Notes: generated by a model from the letters alone, not told the origin. DNA of 51,008 nt from Prevotella sp. UBA2850 (GCA_002350805.1 DEFO01000033.1:1-51008); one strand, 5' to 3'. Positions 25,229-33,100 are shown, numbered from the stretch's first letter. A program made the numbers and translations.

Positions 25229-28200
25229 TTAGAGGTTCACGTTCAGACTGAAGATATAGTTCGAGCGAGAGCGAACACCGAGTGTCTCAGGATCTACGCC
25301 AATGTCGTTAGCTGTCCAGATGGCTTTAGGATTGTCAATCTGGAACTGCAGTCTCATGCGGTGGATGCCGAGTGAGTTCAGCCAGGTGTGGGGCAAGTTG
25401 TAGCCAAAGACAATGTTACGAATCTTCAGGAACGAGGCATCGTGGACAGCCCTGTTGCTGTAAAGAGGCTCACTGCCGACGGCTGATGATGCATAGCGTC
25501 CCCATCCCGGCGTGTTGGTGTGGTTCTCGGGTGTCCAGGCATTCAGGAAGTAGCTGGCAACCGTACTGTATGATGGTGCAAATCCTTCCGTCTCAGCAAG
25601 GGCGCGCATTACATGACCGCCGTAGTAGGCCATCTGAATGCCCAAGGTGAAGTTCTGCCATTGCAGCTCGTTGCCCATACCCATGATAATCTTTGGCTCA
25701 GCCTGACCGCTGTACTCCATAATCTCGGGACCACCGGCAGGAGCGGGGGAAATCACGTCGTTGGCACCATACCAAAGTATCATACCGGCACCCGCACCAT
25801 GACCGTTCTCCTCGGTACCGTCGGAGATACCAGCAAAGCGGTAACTCCATACGGCGCTGGCGGGATAGCCCTCCTTGAAGGGGTTGGAGATCATCTGGTA
25901 AGCATTGACCGAAGGATTCTGCACCTTGGTCACCTTATTGTCGTTGTGGGCAAGGGTGAAGGTGGTGCTCCATCCGAAGTCTTTCTCCGTGCGGGCGCGG
26001 AACCACTCAGCGGTGAGCAGCAGTTCAATACCGTGGTTGCGCATCTCGGCGGCGTTGACCACGAGACTGGTGAAACCGGTTGTCGGGTCAAGCGGCTTGT
26101 TGGAGAACACGTCCTTCGACTTCTTGTAATAGTAGTCGAGGGCACCACGCAGGCGGTTGTCGAACAGCGAGTAGTCGATACCGATGTTGGTGATGTTGCT
26201 CTTCTCCCACTTCAGGTCGGGGTTGCCCGGACTGGTGATATTGGCAAAGGGGAGGTTGGTGTAATAGTTGTTCTCGCCAGTAGAGGCTGTCATGTAAGAA
26301 GTGGCACCCTGGTAGATGTTACCCGTTCCTCCGTAGCTGAAGCGCAGTTTCAGGTAGTTCACCCAATCCACATCCTTCATGAACGACTCGTTGTCGATAT
26401 TCCAGGCACCTCCGACCGACCATAGCGGTTTTCCGCGCAACTCAACGTTCAGACCGTAAACATCGGCATAGTCTTTACGCCAGGAAGCAAATACATTGTA
26501 TTTCTCATCGTAGGTATATGTGAAGTTGGCATAGCCCGAACCATAGCGGTGTTTGATTTCGGTAATAAGTGCCATCGAGTTTTCGATATAGGGCTCAAAT
26601 GCGAACTGTTGGCTTGGGAAACCTCTCTGACCAGGGTAGCCATATGCGTTGTCGTGAATATTCTTCAGCGTGCCGAACTCGATGTTATCGGTCAGACTGG
26701 TCTGCAACTGGTCGTCGTAGCCAAGCAGGATGGAGTTGTTTCCCCAAGTCTTGGTCTCACGGAACTCCACACCGGCCAATGCGTTGATGGCGTGTTTGCC
26801 GAAAGTCTTCATGTAGTTCAGCTGACCACGGGCAGTCCAGTAGCGTCCCTGGGTATTTGAGAAGCGTTTCAGTCCTCCTGTCTCGGGAGTCATATGAGTG
26901 ATGCTACCATCGCTATTCTGCATGGTGTAGGCATTACGCAGGACGCGGGCCACGTGGCTGCTCTCGTTGGCATACCACTCAGAATTGACGTTGTCGGTCT
27001 CGTAGACGTACTGGGCGCTGGCGGTCAGACCGTCGATAATCTTGAAGAGCAGCTCGCCGTGATAGCGCATGTGCTGGCGGTTGGTGGTAATCACGTTATT
27101 GTACAACTCGTCCACAGGGTCGGTTCCGGTGTCCACCAGTCCCTCTTTGTCCCATAGATTTGCGTAGAAGTTACCGTCGAACCAGCCGTAGAGCTTGCGG
27201 CGTGAGCCATCTTCATTATAGAAAGGCTCGTAAGCGGGATGCGCCCAGATGTTCTCTCCGCCAGAGCGTCCGCCCAAAGTGGCATAGCTGTTATAGTCGT
27301 CTCCCTGATACTGCGTCTTGTTGTAGAGTGCGTTCACGCTCACATTGGCCGTGAGCCATTTGGCCAGGTCGAAGCTACCTTTGTAGTTCAGGCTCATCTG
27401 GCGGTTCATGTGGTTGATGATGCCGCTGTTGTCGTGCTTGAAGTTCAGCGTCAGGTTGTTCTGCATCTTATCGGTGCGAGAGCGCAGGGCGAGGTTGTAC
27501 TCCTGCAATACCTGCTGGCGGTAGACAGCATCGCCAAAATCCTTGGCGAAGTTGTTCTGGCTCAGTCGGTTTTTGATGTTCTGTAGTTCTGCATCGGAAA
27601 TCTCACCGGCTGCGCGGCGATAGTATGCGTAGGCAAGAGCAGAGGTGGGGTGTGCACCCTGTGTGATGTTCGTCAGATATGATTCAGCTGTGTTCTCAGG
27701 AAGGCTCCAGAAGTAGTCATAATAGTCAGACTCCATTTTCACCTGCTCGGCGGCATTCACGTAGAAGTTGTCGTGATAGTCCAGATTTCTGTTCTCTGTC
27801 AGGGTGAGGTTGGCAGAGAAGTCGATTTCTACCTTTCCCTTCTTGCGGGCGTTTTTTGTAGTCACAACAATTACGCCATTGGCGGCGCGCGCACCATAGA
27901 TGGCGGTGGCGGCAGCATCCTTCAGCACGTTGATGGTCTCGATGTCGTAGATATTCAGGTCGGTCAGCTTACCTTCCATGGGCAGACCATCGACAACGAG
28001 CAGCGGAGAGGTCTCTGCGTAGAGCGAGCTGGTACCACGGATTTTCAACTCACCTCCATAGGTTGACAGACCGGCGATACGGCCTTCCAGGTTGCTGACG
28101 ATGTTGCTGGTATAACGGTCTTGCAGCGTCTCGGCTGTGATGGTGGCCGTGGCACCCGTCATGTTTTTCTTCGAGATGGTCTGATAACCCGTCACGACAA

Positions 28201-28786
28201 CCTCGTCCAACGAGGCGCTGCTGGTCATCGTCACATCCTGGGTGGCGTGGCTGTTGCCTGCCTTCAGGTGAACAATAGCGTTTTCCATACCTACGAAGGT
28301 GAACTTCAGGTCGCAGGCGTTGGCGGGCACCTTCAGGGTGTAGAAGCCGTTGCCGTCGGTAATGGTGCATACCTTCGAGTCGTCGATGCAGATGCTCACG
28401 CCGGGCAGCGTCTCACCCATGTCGTCTCTCACCACTCCCGTCACGGTGCGGGTGCGGGCTCCCGAGAGTTTGCGTGTCACGGTGACGATGCTTCCCTCCA
28501 GGTCGTAGGTGCAGTTGATGCGGTTCATCACATCGTTGAGTACCTGGCGCACGGGCTTGTTCTGTGCCTTCACTGTCACCCTGGGGAAGGTTTTGGCCAG
28601 CTCGGCGCTGTAGATGAAGTTCAGGCCTGTTTGTTTCTTCACTTCTGCAAAGAATTGCTTCACAGTCACTTGCGTCATGTCGAGCGTCACGGTCTTGTCC
28701 TTTACCGACTGTGCCGACACTGAGAGTGTCAGCAGCGTCATGAGCAGAAGGACGACCATTCGTCTAGTTGCTTTGATTCTTTTCAT
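25229..28786 (-). CDS. SusC/RagA-family TonB-dependent receptor with STN domain
   Basis: An 1185-residue outer-membrane transporter. A signal peptide ends at SVSA-Q (about 25). An STN signalling domain (about 30-95, with VKQFFAEVKKQTGLNFIYS) follows, then a carboxypeptidase-regulatory-like domain (about 115-190), the plug (about 205-320, with GATATITAETLQDRYTSN and ANGVIVVTTKNARKKGKVEI), and the barrel to a C-terminal aromatic-rich end (NYIFSLNVNL). The STN domain is found in receptors that signal to FecR anti-sigma factors, and a fecR gene lies upstream. No TAnnTTTG element lies just before it, so transcription probably comes through from the lipoprotein genes or fecR. Confidence 0.95.
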   Translation of the reverse strand: MKRIKATRRMVVLLLMTLLTLSVSAQSVKDKTVTLDMTQVTVKQFFAEVKKQTGLNFIYSAELAKTFPRVTVKAQNKPVRQVLNDVMNRINCTYDLEGSIVTVTRKLSGARTRTVTGVVRDDMGETLPGVSICIDDSKVCTITDGNGFYTLKVPANACDLKFTFVGMENAIVHLKAGNSHATQDVTMTSSASLDEVVVTGYQTISKKNMTGATATITAETLQDRYTSNIVSNLEGRIAGLSTYGGELKIRGTSSLYAETSPLLVVDGLPMEGKLTDLNIYDIETINVLKDAAATAIYGARAANGVIVVTTKNARKKGKVEIDFSANLTLTENRNLDYHDNFYVNAAEQVKMESDYYDYFWSLPENTAESYLTNITQGAHPTSALAYAYYRRAAGEISDAELQNIKNRLSQNNFAKDFGDAVYRQQVLQEYNLALRSRTDKMQNNLTLNFKHDNSGIINHMNRQMSLNYKGSFDLAKWLTANVSVNALYNKTQYQGDDYNSYATLGGRSGGENIWAHPAYEPFYNEDGSRRKLYGWFDGNFYANLWDKEGLVDTGTDPVDELYNNVITTNRQHMRYHGELLFKIIDGLTASAQYVYETDNVNSEWYANESSHVARVLRNAYTMQNSDGSITHMTPETGGLKRFSNTQGRYWTARGQLNYMKTFGKHAINALAGVEFRETKTWGNNSILLGYDDQLQTSLTDNIEFGTLKNIHDNAYGYPGQRGFPSQQFAFEPYIENSMALITEIKHRYGSGYANFTYTYDEKYNVFASWRKDYADVYGLNVELRGKPLWSVGGAWNIDNESFMKDVDWVNYLKLRFSYGGTGNIYQGATSYMTASTGENNYYTNLPFANITSPGNPDLKWEKSNITNIGIDYSLFDNRLRGALDYYYKKSKDVFSNKPLDPTTGFTSLVVNAAEMRNHGIELLLTAEWFRARTEKDFGWSTTFTLAHNDNKVTKVQNPSVNAYQMISNPFKEGYPASAVWSYRFAGISDGTEENGHGAGAGMILWYGANDVISPAPAGGPEIMEYSGQAEPKIIMGMGNELQWQNFTLGIQMAYYGGHVMRALAETEGFAPSYSTVASYFLNAWTPENHTNTPGWGRYASSAVGSEPLYSNRAVHDASFLKIRNIVFGYNLPHTWLNSLGIHRMRLQFQIDNPKAIWTANDIGVDPETLGVRSRSNYIFSLNVNL

Positions 28787-28790
28787 GCTC
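28730..28790 (-). repeat. Signal-sequence repeat, copy in susC
   Basis: 61 bases covering the start codon and signal peptide of the SusC gene match 29266-29326 at 59 positions. Confidence 0.9.
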
Positions 28791-28890
28791 TCTTTTTTTA
28801 AGTTAATATTAAGGTGTATTTGTTGTCACTTTTCTAGTTATACGGAGAAAAATCAAAAATGTACTCAATGATTTTTCACTTTTCATATGA

Positions 28891-29328
28891 TTACAGTTTC
28901 TTTGTTAGCACATATACTGGACCATCGTGGTCAGAACCACCATCCAGAGTCATGACATTACCGTTCATCCAATATCCGATAGAGATGTCGGCTATGGTTA
29001 GCTCTTGTTTCTCCTCATTCAACAAAAATCTGTATTTCCCATTATCAAGAAAGTACAAGTTTTTTTCATTATTATTCCTTTTGACAATAACAACTCCTGT
29101 ATTGCTGAATGTATATGTGTCTTTACCAGACTCAAACGTTTTTCCATGGAAACCCTTGCTAACCGTTGTCAACTCCCACTCGCCAAGTATATAGGTAGGT
29201 ATGCTCTCGTCAATTGGCAGGTTGTCGTCCTCTTTACACCCTTGGACGACCATTGCCGCAGTCATCAGCAGCGTCATGAGCAGAAGGACGACCATTCGTC
29301 TAGTTGTTCTGATTCTTTTCATGCTCAT
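28891..29328 (-). CDS. Small lipocalin-like lipoprotein
   Basis: A 145-residue predicted lipoprotein with Cys at about residue 31 in VVQGCKEDD. The mature domain has ILGEWELTT near its start, TYTFSNTGVVIVKR and GKYRFLL, and ends GPVYVLTKKL: a run of beta strands like the lipocalin-like lipoproteins common in Bacteroidales. Its signal peptide DNA is nearly identical to that of the neighbouring susC, while the mature part is much richer in A and T than either flank. Starts at 29328 or 29322 are both possible. It is likely a surface or periplasmic accessory to the SusCD pair. Function is unknown. Confidence 0.7.
   Translation of the reverse strand: MSMKRIRTTRRMVVLLLMTLLMTAAMVVQGCKEDDNLPIDESIPTYILGEWELTTVSKGFHGKTFESGKDTYTFSNTGVVIVKRNNNEKNLYFLDNGKYRFLLNEEKQELTIADISIGYWMNGNVMTLDGGSDHDGPVYVLTKKL
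29266..29326 (-). repeat. Signal-sequence repeat, copy in the lipoprotein gene
   Basis: Matches 28730-28790 at 59 of 61 positions. Both copies encode MKRI..TRRMVVLLLMTLL. Confidence 0.9.
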
Positions 29329-29336
29329 ATTATATA

Positions 29337-29741
29337 TTAATTACCGTTTCTGATGTAGATACATTTAATGTTATTGATAGGTGGGTATTTGTCAAATTGA
29401 CCAAACTGCTCAATACTGATAATATTACCTTTTATATCATGGATGACCCCATATTGTTGATCACTGCTTATGGAGGATAGTGGAACGGGGTAAGTAATAT
29501 AAACCGTACTGTTGTTCCACTCGCCTTGAAAAATCTGTACCATACTAAAATCATCGACCTTCTCAAACACGAACAATGGTATTTTTGCAAGAGGTATCAA
29601 TTCTACAGGAACAGTCTTCCCATAAAGGGTTACGTCAAAAGTACCTCCTATATTATCTTCCTTGTCACTACACCTCGCTAATCCCATAGTCATGAGTAGG
29701 AGGATGGCTAATGTCGTGTATTTAATAATGGTTATCTTCAT
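29337..29741 (-). CDS. Small lipoprotein of unknown function
   Basis: A 134-residue predicted lipoprotein, not recognised. The signal MKITIIKYTTLAILLLMTMGLARC has its lipobox Cys at 24, followed by SDKEDN. The mature part looks beta-rich, with TFDVTLYGKTVPVEL, a proline-containing YITYPVPLSS and a short basic end. No catalytic motif or cysteine pair is visible (one further Cys near the end). It lies 8 bases before the lipocalin-like gene and shares its low GC, so the two probably arrived together and are co-transcribed with fecR above and susC below. Confidence 0.65.
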   Translation of the reverse strand: MKITIIKYTTLAILLLMTMGLARCSDKEDNIGGTFDVTLYGKTVPVELIPLAKIPLFVFEKVDDFSMVQIFQGEWNNSTVYITYPVPLSSISSDQQYGVIHDIKGNIISIEQFGQFDKYPPINNIKCIYIRNGN

Positions 29742-29830
29742 ATTCTATGACTTTATTTGGAAGTAATTTATTTTTACGGATTACAAATCCATATAATCTC
29801 TATGGCTGGATTAGAAATCCAGCAAGGGGT

Positions 29831-31024
29831 TTACTCGCTGATGATAATCTCCTTGCCGCGTACCTCGATGCGCAGGCCCGTCACCTTGTGGATGGCCTTC
29901 ATCGTGGGGAGAATCGACTCGTATTTATCTATCTCGCCCGTGAAGCGCATCTCGCGGATAGCGTCGTCGTTGAACTCTACGCGCTTGTTGTACCAGTGGC
30001 CCAGCACGCGCATCAGCTGCTCGAGCGTACAGTCGTCGAACATGAAGGTGCCCGTGTTCCAGGCGATGTAGGGCATGATGTCTACCTGACTGATGACAGG
30101 TTCTGGCTCGCCGGGCTGAAGGATGGCCATGTCGTTGGGACGCATCATGCTCTCGGTGCCGCCGCGCGGGGTGATGCCGATGCTGCCGTTGACGAGCACG
30201 ACGCGGGTTGCCCCGATCTCGTCGCGCGTGTTGATGTTAAACTCGGTGCCATACTGGCGCACGTCGCCGTTGGGCGTATGCACGATGAAGGGGCGGCTCT
30301 TGTCTTTAGCCACGAAGAAGTAGGCCTCGCCCTGCAGCTCCACCTCGCGTGTGTCGCCGCTGAAGTGGATGGGGTAGGTGAGCTGGGTGCCATAATTAAG
30401 ATGTACGCGCGTACCATCTTCTAATGTCATCCAGAACTCTGAGTCGTGATGGGTAGTGACGGTGCGTTCCTGGCTGGCGGTTGTTGAGTGGTGGGTATTG
30501 ACGGCTTGCGCTTTGGCGATGGCCTCTTCGCTGCTCACACTGACGGGCTGGCCGTCGATGGTCACCACGGCCTGGTTCTTGCCCGATTGCTCTGCCCGCT
30601 GGATGGCTGCCATTACCTCGCCGGAGAGCTTGGGCCGCTCCACGCGGCTGTTGAACCACATGGCGGTGCCCACAAGAATGCAGAGGAATACGGCGGCTAT
30701 GCGCAGCATGCGCTTGATGCGGTGCACTTTGGCCTTTGGTTTTTGTGTCGCGGCCTCAGAGCCTTGCCCGTTGTCTTTCGCTGGTTGTGACGGGTTGTGA
30801 CGGGTGCTTTGCGCCTGTATGCGTTGGTTGATGCTGTCCAGCATTTGCTGTTTCAGCGCCTCGGGGATAGCAGCCGTCTCGCTGGTTTCCATCCACAGCT
30901 GGCCCAGATGGCTGCGCAGCTCTTGGTCGCTCATCGTGTCGACTTGCTGGCGCAGAGCATCCAGCTCCTCGCCGTTCAGTCGTCCTTGCATATATTTCCT
31001 TAGAAGTGTCTTCAATGTGTGCAT
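29831..31024 (-). CDS. FecR-family anti-sigma factor
   Basis: A 397-residue inner-membrane regulator. An N-terminal cytoplasmic helical part (about 1-70, with LRKYMQGRLNGEEL) would bind the sigma factor. One membrane segment lies at about 105-125 (AAVFLCILVGTAMWF). The periplasmic FecR domain (about 190-290) contains FWMTLEDGTRVHLNYGTQLTYP and VELQGEAYFFVAKD, and the last 70 residues form the DUF4974-type domain (FDDCTLEQLMRVLGHWY...). This is the standard partner of an STN-bearing SusC. The ATG at 31024 opens on the conserved helix; an in-frame start further up is unlikely. Its expected ECF sigma gene is not adjacent but 6.6 kb away, past an accessory module. Confidence 0.92.
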   Translation of the reverse strand: MHTLKTLLRKYMQGRLNGEELDALRQQVDTMSDQELRSHLGQLWMETSETAAIPEALKQQMLDSINQRIQAQSTRHNPSQPAKDNGQGSEAATQKPKAKVHRIKRMLRIAAVFLCILVGTAMWFNSRVERPKLSGEVMAAIQRAEQSGKNQAVVTIDGQPVSVSSEEAIAKAQAVNTHHSTTASQERTVTTHHDSEFWMTLEDGTRVHLNYGTQLTYPIHFSGDTREVELQGEAYFFVAKDKSRPFIVHTPNGDVRQYGTEFNINTRDEIGATRVVLVNGSIGITPRGGTESMMRPNDMAILQPGEPEPVISQVDIMPYIAWNTGTFMFDDCTLEQLMRVLGHWYNKRVEFNDDAIREMRFTGEIDKYESILPTMKAIHKVTGLRIEVRGKEIIISE

Positions 31025-31123
31025 TATTATTCTTGTTTTTATAGTAATACTGATTTGAGCGCGATTTGTAACCATCGTTTTCCAATTTTTTTCAAAAAAA
31101 GATAAAATTTTTTCTTTTCGGGC

Positions 31124-31157
31124 AAAAAAAAGAGCCGCATCTCACTCGAAATGCGGC
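31124..31157 (-). terminator. Terminator after the smalltalk gene
   Basis: GCCGCAT / ATGCGGC (31134-31140 with 31151-31157) is followed on the minus strand by CTC and eight T residues. It marks the end of the accessory module before fecR. Confidence 0.85.
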
Positions 31158-31166
31158 TTCGCTTTC

Positions 31167-31259
31167 TTACATGCACGAGCTGACGCCCAGTGTGGTGGCT
31201 ATGGCGGTGATGACGCTCACGATGACTTGAAGAATCAGTTTCCAGGTTTCTCTATTCAT
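31167..31259 (-). CDS. Smalltalk protein (30-residue membrane peptide)
   Basis: A 30-codon gene with start ATG at 31259 and stop TAA at 31167. The peptide has a polar start (MNRETWK), a hydrophobic helix (LILQVIVSVITAIATTLGV) and the ending SSCM. This is the pattern of the Bacteroidales smalltalk family, tiny proteins of unknown function that usually sit beside HU-like genes, as here. The terminal SSC-M resembles a lipobox-like end, but the Cys is at the wrong terminus for a lipoprotein. A strong terminator follows 10 bases after its stop. Confidence 0.8.
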   Translation of the reverse strand: MNRETWKLILQVIVSVITAIATTLGVSSCM

Positions 31260-31265
31260 AGTGAA

Positions 31266-31452
31266 AAGTTAATAGTTAATAGTTAACAGTTAAGAACCCC
31301 TCTCCGGCTCCCCCGAGGGGGAGGGAGAGCCCCCTCCAACTCCCCCGAAGGGGGAGGGTGCCTGCCGGCTTGAGCACTCTAGCTTGAGAGGGAACAGTTA
31401 ACAGCTTCGAGCAAGGGGGTTCTCTCTTCACTCTTCACTGTTAACTGTTAAC
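31266..31452. repeat. Composite inverted repeat element between HU-like and smalltalk genes
   Basis: The outer arms are AT-rich and inverted (GTTAACAGTTAA at the left; TGTTAACTGTTAAC at the right), each next to a run of C or G (AACCCC ... GGGGTT). Between them lie two copies of a GC-rich hairpin, CTCCCCCGAGGGGGAG and CTCCCCCGAAGGGGGAG. The whole could fold into one nested structure of about 190 bases. It looks like a non-coding, MITE-like intergenic repeat. Confidence 0.7.
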
Positions 31453-31457
31453 TGGCC

Positions 31458-31895
31458 TTACGGCTCGCTCGGCTCCGTAGTCGGCTCGTCGGTCGAGACC
31501 TTGTACTCGCCATAGTGGCGTACGTTCACCTTCTGCTTGAGCAGCTGGGGCTTGTACTGGCCAGTGGCGCGTGCGCGGAGCTTGTAGGCCTTGATGTTCT
31601 CGGCGGCGTTGAACTCCTTCACGGTCTCGGCGCCGGTCGACTTGAAGCCTACGGAGAAGATGGCCAGGTCGGGAATCTTCACGGACACGCCCTGCAGGGT
31701 GAGCTCCTGGATGCACTCCACCATGTCGGTCAATACTCCGTAGATGACACCCTTCGAGAAGGGAGTGTCGTGGGCGGCCATGTGCTCGGCCAGGTCCTCA
31801 AGGTCGTACACCTGTCCGGCTGCGGGGCGTGCATACCAGGCGCCGGGATTGGCCGCATTGCGGCGGTTGTCTTGATACAGTTTGTAGTAAATCAT
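31458..31895 (-). CDS. HU-like DNA-binding protein
   Basis: A 145-residue protein of the HU-related family of Bacteroidales. It shows MIYYKLYQDNRR at the start, DLEDLAEHMAAHDTPFSKGVIYGVLTD (about 48-75), where HU proteins have their helical dimer part, then GVSVKIPDLAIFSVGF and the arm region KVNVRHYGEY. The end is an acidic, proline-containing tail (TDEPTTEPSEP). HU-like proteins bend DNA and help assemble replication or recombination complexes, which fits the primase genes upstream. Start: an unusually good ribosome-binding site, AAGGAGG (31901-31907), lies 5 bases before the ATG, and a promoter lies at 31948. Confidence 0.82.
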   Translation of the reverse strand: MIYYKLYQDNRRNAANPGAWYARPAAGQVYDLEDLAEHMAAHDTPFSKGVIYGVLTDMVECIQELTLQGVSVKIPDLAIFSVGFKSTGAETVKEFNAAENIKAYKLRARATGQYKPQLLKQKVNVRHYGEYKVSTDEPTTEPSEP

Positions 31896-31900
31896 GTTTA

Positions 31901-31907
31901 CCTCCTT
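31901..31907 (-). promoter_or_regulatory. Strong Shine-Dalgarno site of the HU-like gene
   Basis: The minus strand reads AAGGAGG followed by TAAAC and ATG. Bacteroidota genes rarely use such complete sites and none of the neighbouring genes has one. Confidence 0.75.
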
Positions 31908-31947
31908 CGTTTAAGTAGTTTTACATAAAGTTAATTGTTCTCAGTTA

Positions 31948-31955
31948 CAAAGGTA
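31948..31955 (-). promoter_or_regulatory. TAnnTTTG promoter of the HU-like/smalltalk unit
   Basis: The minus strand reads TACCTTTG, 52 bases before the HU-like start codon. Confidence 0.65.
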
Positions 31956-31996
31956 CAAAAAATATTTGAATTGTGCAAGAAAAAAAGAGAAAAAAA

Positions 31997-32062
31997 GAGC
32001 CCCCTCCAACTCCCCCAAAGGGGGGAGGGAAGAGCCCCCACCAACTCCCCCGAGGGGGCTCC
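31997..32062. repeat. GC-rich hairpin repeat (CCCTCC...CCCCC.A.GGGGG type)
   Basis: Two tandem copies of GAGCCCCC-TCCAACTCCCCC-like sequence fold on matching G-runs; the outer GAGCCCCC pairs with GGGGGCTC. It is the same family as the core of 31266-31452 and of a segment inside the primase frame (32776-32816). Confidence 0.75.
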
Positions 32063-32134
32063 ATTATCCATTACCTAACGGCCTCTCCCGAGTTGCCGGA
32101 ACGCTCTCTGTAACTGCCGAGTTGCCCTCCAGCT

Positions 32135-33100
32135 TCAAAGGTAACCACCCCTCCCCTCATAGGGGAGGCTGGGTAGGGTCTTTAGGCTGGGTAGGGTCTT
32201 CAAGAAGTAGTCGCTGAAGTCCTTGCAGCCTGCGGGCAGCTGATGGTGAACGAGCGAGGGCAGCACCTGCCGCAGTTGCATGAAGAGGCGCTCGCCCGGC
32301 GCGTCCTGGTCGGGGTACATGTGGAAGGAAATTGATAATTGACAATTGATAATTGACAACTGCTCCTTGTCCTCGCCCGTGAGCAGGGTGGCCGAGGGGA
32401 TGGCGATGGCCTTGTGGCCGGCAGAGAGCATGGCCCAGCAGTCGGAGCATCCCTCGGTGATCCACAGCTCGTCGCCCGGGCGCAGGCGGTTGAGCACAGG
32501 CAGGTTGTAGATGCCGCACTCCGAGCCGCTGGGGAAGCGGAAGCGGGGCAGGGCACCGCGCACCAGGTTGCGGTTCTGAATGCCCACGAGCCGACACTCG
32601 CGGTCGTAGTAGGGTGTCTGCAGCCAGGGCACTCCTTGCCGGTCTTTCCATGACGTGAGCCGGCACCAGCGTACCACTCTTTCGTCTAATCGCCGTTCCT
32701 CGAAAAGGAACTTTCGGGCGGCATCGTTCAGCCAAGGATGCTCGAAGTAGCGGGCATAGCGCGTAGCGTCGAACGGAGCCCCCTGCTGACCTCCCCCGAA
32801 AGGGGAGAGGGGAGTGATTGGCGGTGTGACGTTCACCACATTGCTTCCCTCTGCCAGCCATCGGCAGGCGTCAAGGAAGTCTTTGCTGAGCAGTTTCATC
32901 GTCAAATCGATGGTGCCTCCGTGGGCTCCGCAGGCGAAGCAACGATAGGTGTTGCGTCGCACGGAGAACGAGAGCGAGGCGTGGTGGTCGTCGTGGAAGG
33001 GGCAGAGCGCCTTGTGGCGCGCCACGCTCATTCCGAGTCGCTCGGCGACCCCCTCGATGGGGAGGTCGCGGAGCTTCTGAAGATCTAGTCTGTCCATCAT
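32135..33100 (-). CDS. CHC2 zinc-finger DNA primase-like protein
   Basis: A 321-residue primase of the mobile-element type. The zinc finger is CPFHDDHHASLSF...CFACG (about 33-58), and GGTIDLTMKLL follows as in DnaG. The second half resembles a toprim-like part: LWITEGCSDCWAMLSAGHKAIAIPSATL (about 210-240) and MYPDQDAPGERLF (about 260-272), the last Asp pair being the likely metal site. A DnaB-interacting domain is missing. Three intergenic-type repeats lie in frame: at 32776-32816 (SPFGGGQQGAP), at 32328-32360 (SIINCQLSIS) and at the C-terminus (LKTLPS twice). The start overlaps the stop of the upstream gene by 4 bases (ATGATGA). Confidence 0.8.
   Translation of the reverse strand: MMDRLDLQKLRDLPIEGVAERLGMSVARHKALCPFHDDHHASLSFSVRRNTYRCFACGAHGGTIDLTMKLLSKDFLDACRWLAEGSNVVNVTPPITPLSPFGGGQQGAPFDATRYARYFEHPWLNDAARKFLFEERRLDERVVRWCRLTSWKDRQGVPWLQTPYYDRECRLVGIQNRNLVRGALPRFRFPSGSECGIYNLPVLNRLRPGDELWITEGCSDCWAMLSAGHKAIAIPSATLLTGEDKEQLSIINCQLSISFHMYPDQDAPGERLFMQLRQVLPSLVHHQLPAGCKDFSDYFLKTLPSLKTLPSLPYEGRGGYL
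32167..32200. repeat. 18-bp tandem repeat in the primase 3' end
   Basis: GGCTGGGTAGGGTCTT occurs at 32167-32182 and again at 32185-32200. On the minus strand it codes for two copies of LKTLPS, seven residues before the stop. Confidence 0.85.
32328..32360. repeat. TAATTGACAATTGATAATTGAC repeat inside the primase gene
   Basis: Two copies of ATTGATAATTGACA-like sequence, of the same simple family as the intergenic stretch at 38880, lie in frame between toprim-like motifs of the primase. Confidence 0.7.

Noticed and set aside
16705..31024. Ordinary polysaccharide utilisation locus
   Set aside because: No carbohydrate-active enzyme lies inside the run; the nearest, at 15082-16425, has its own promoter and lies beyond the terminator at 16653-16693.
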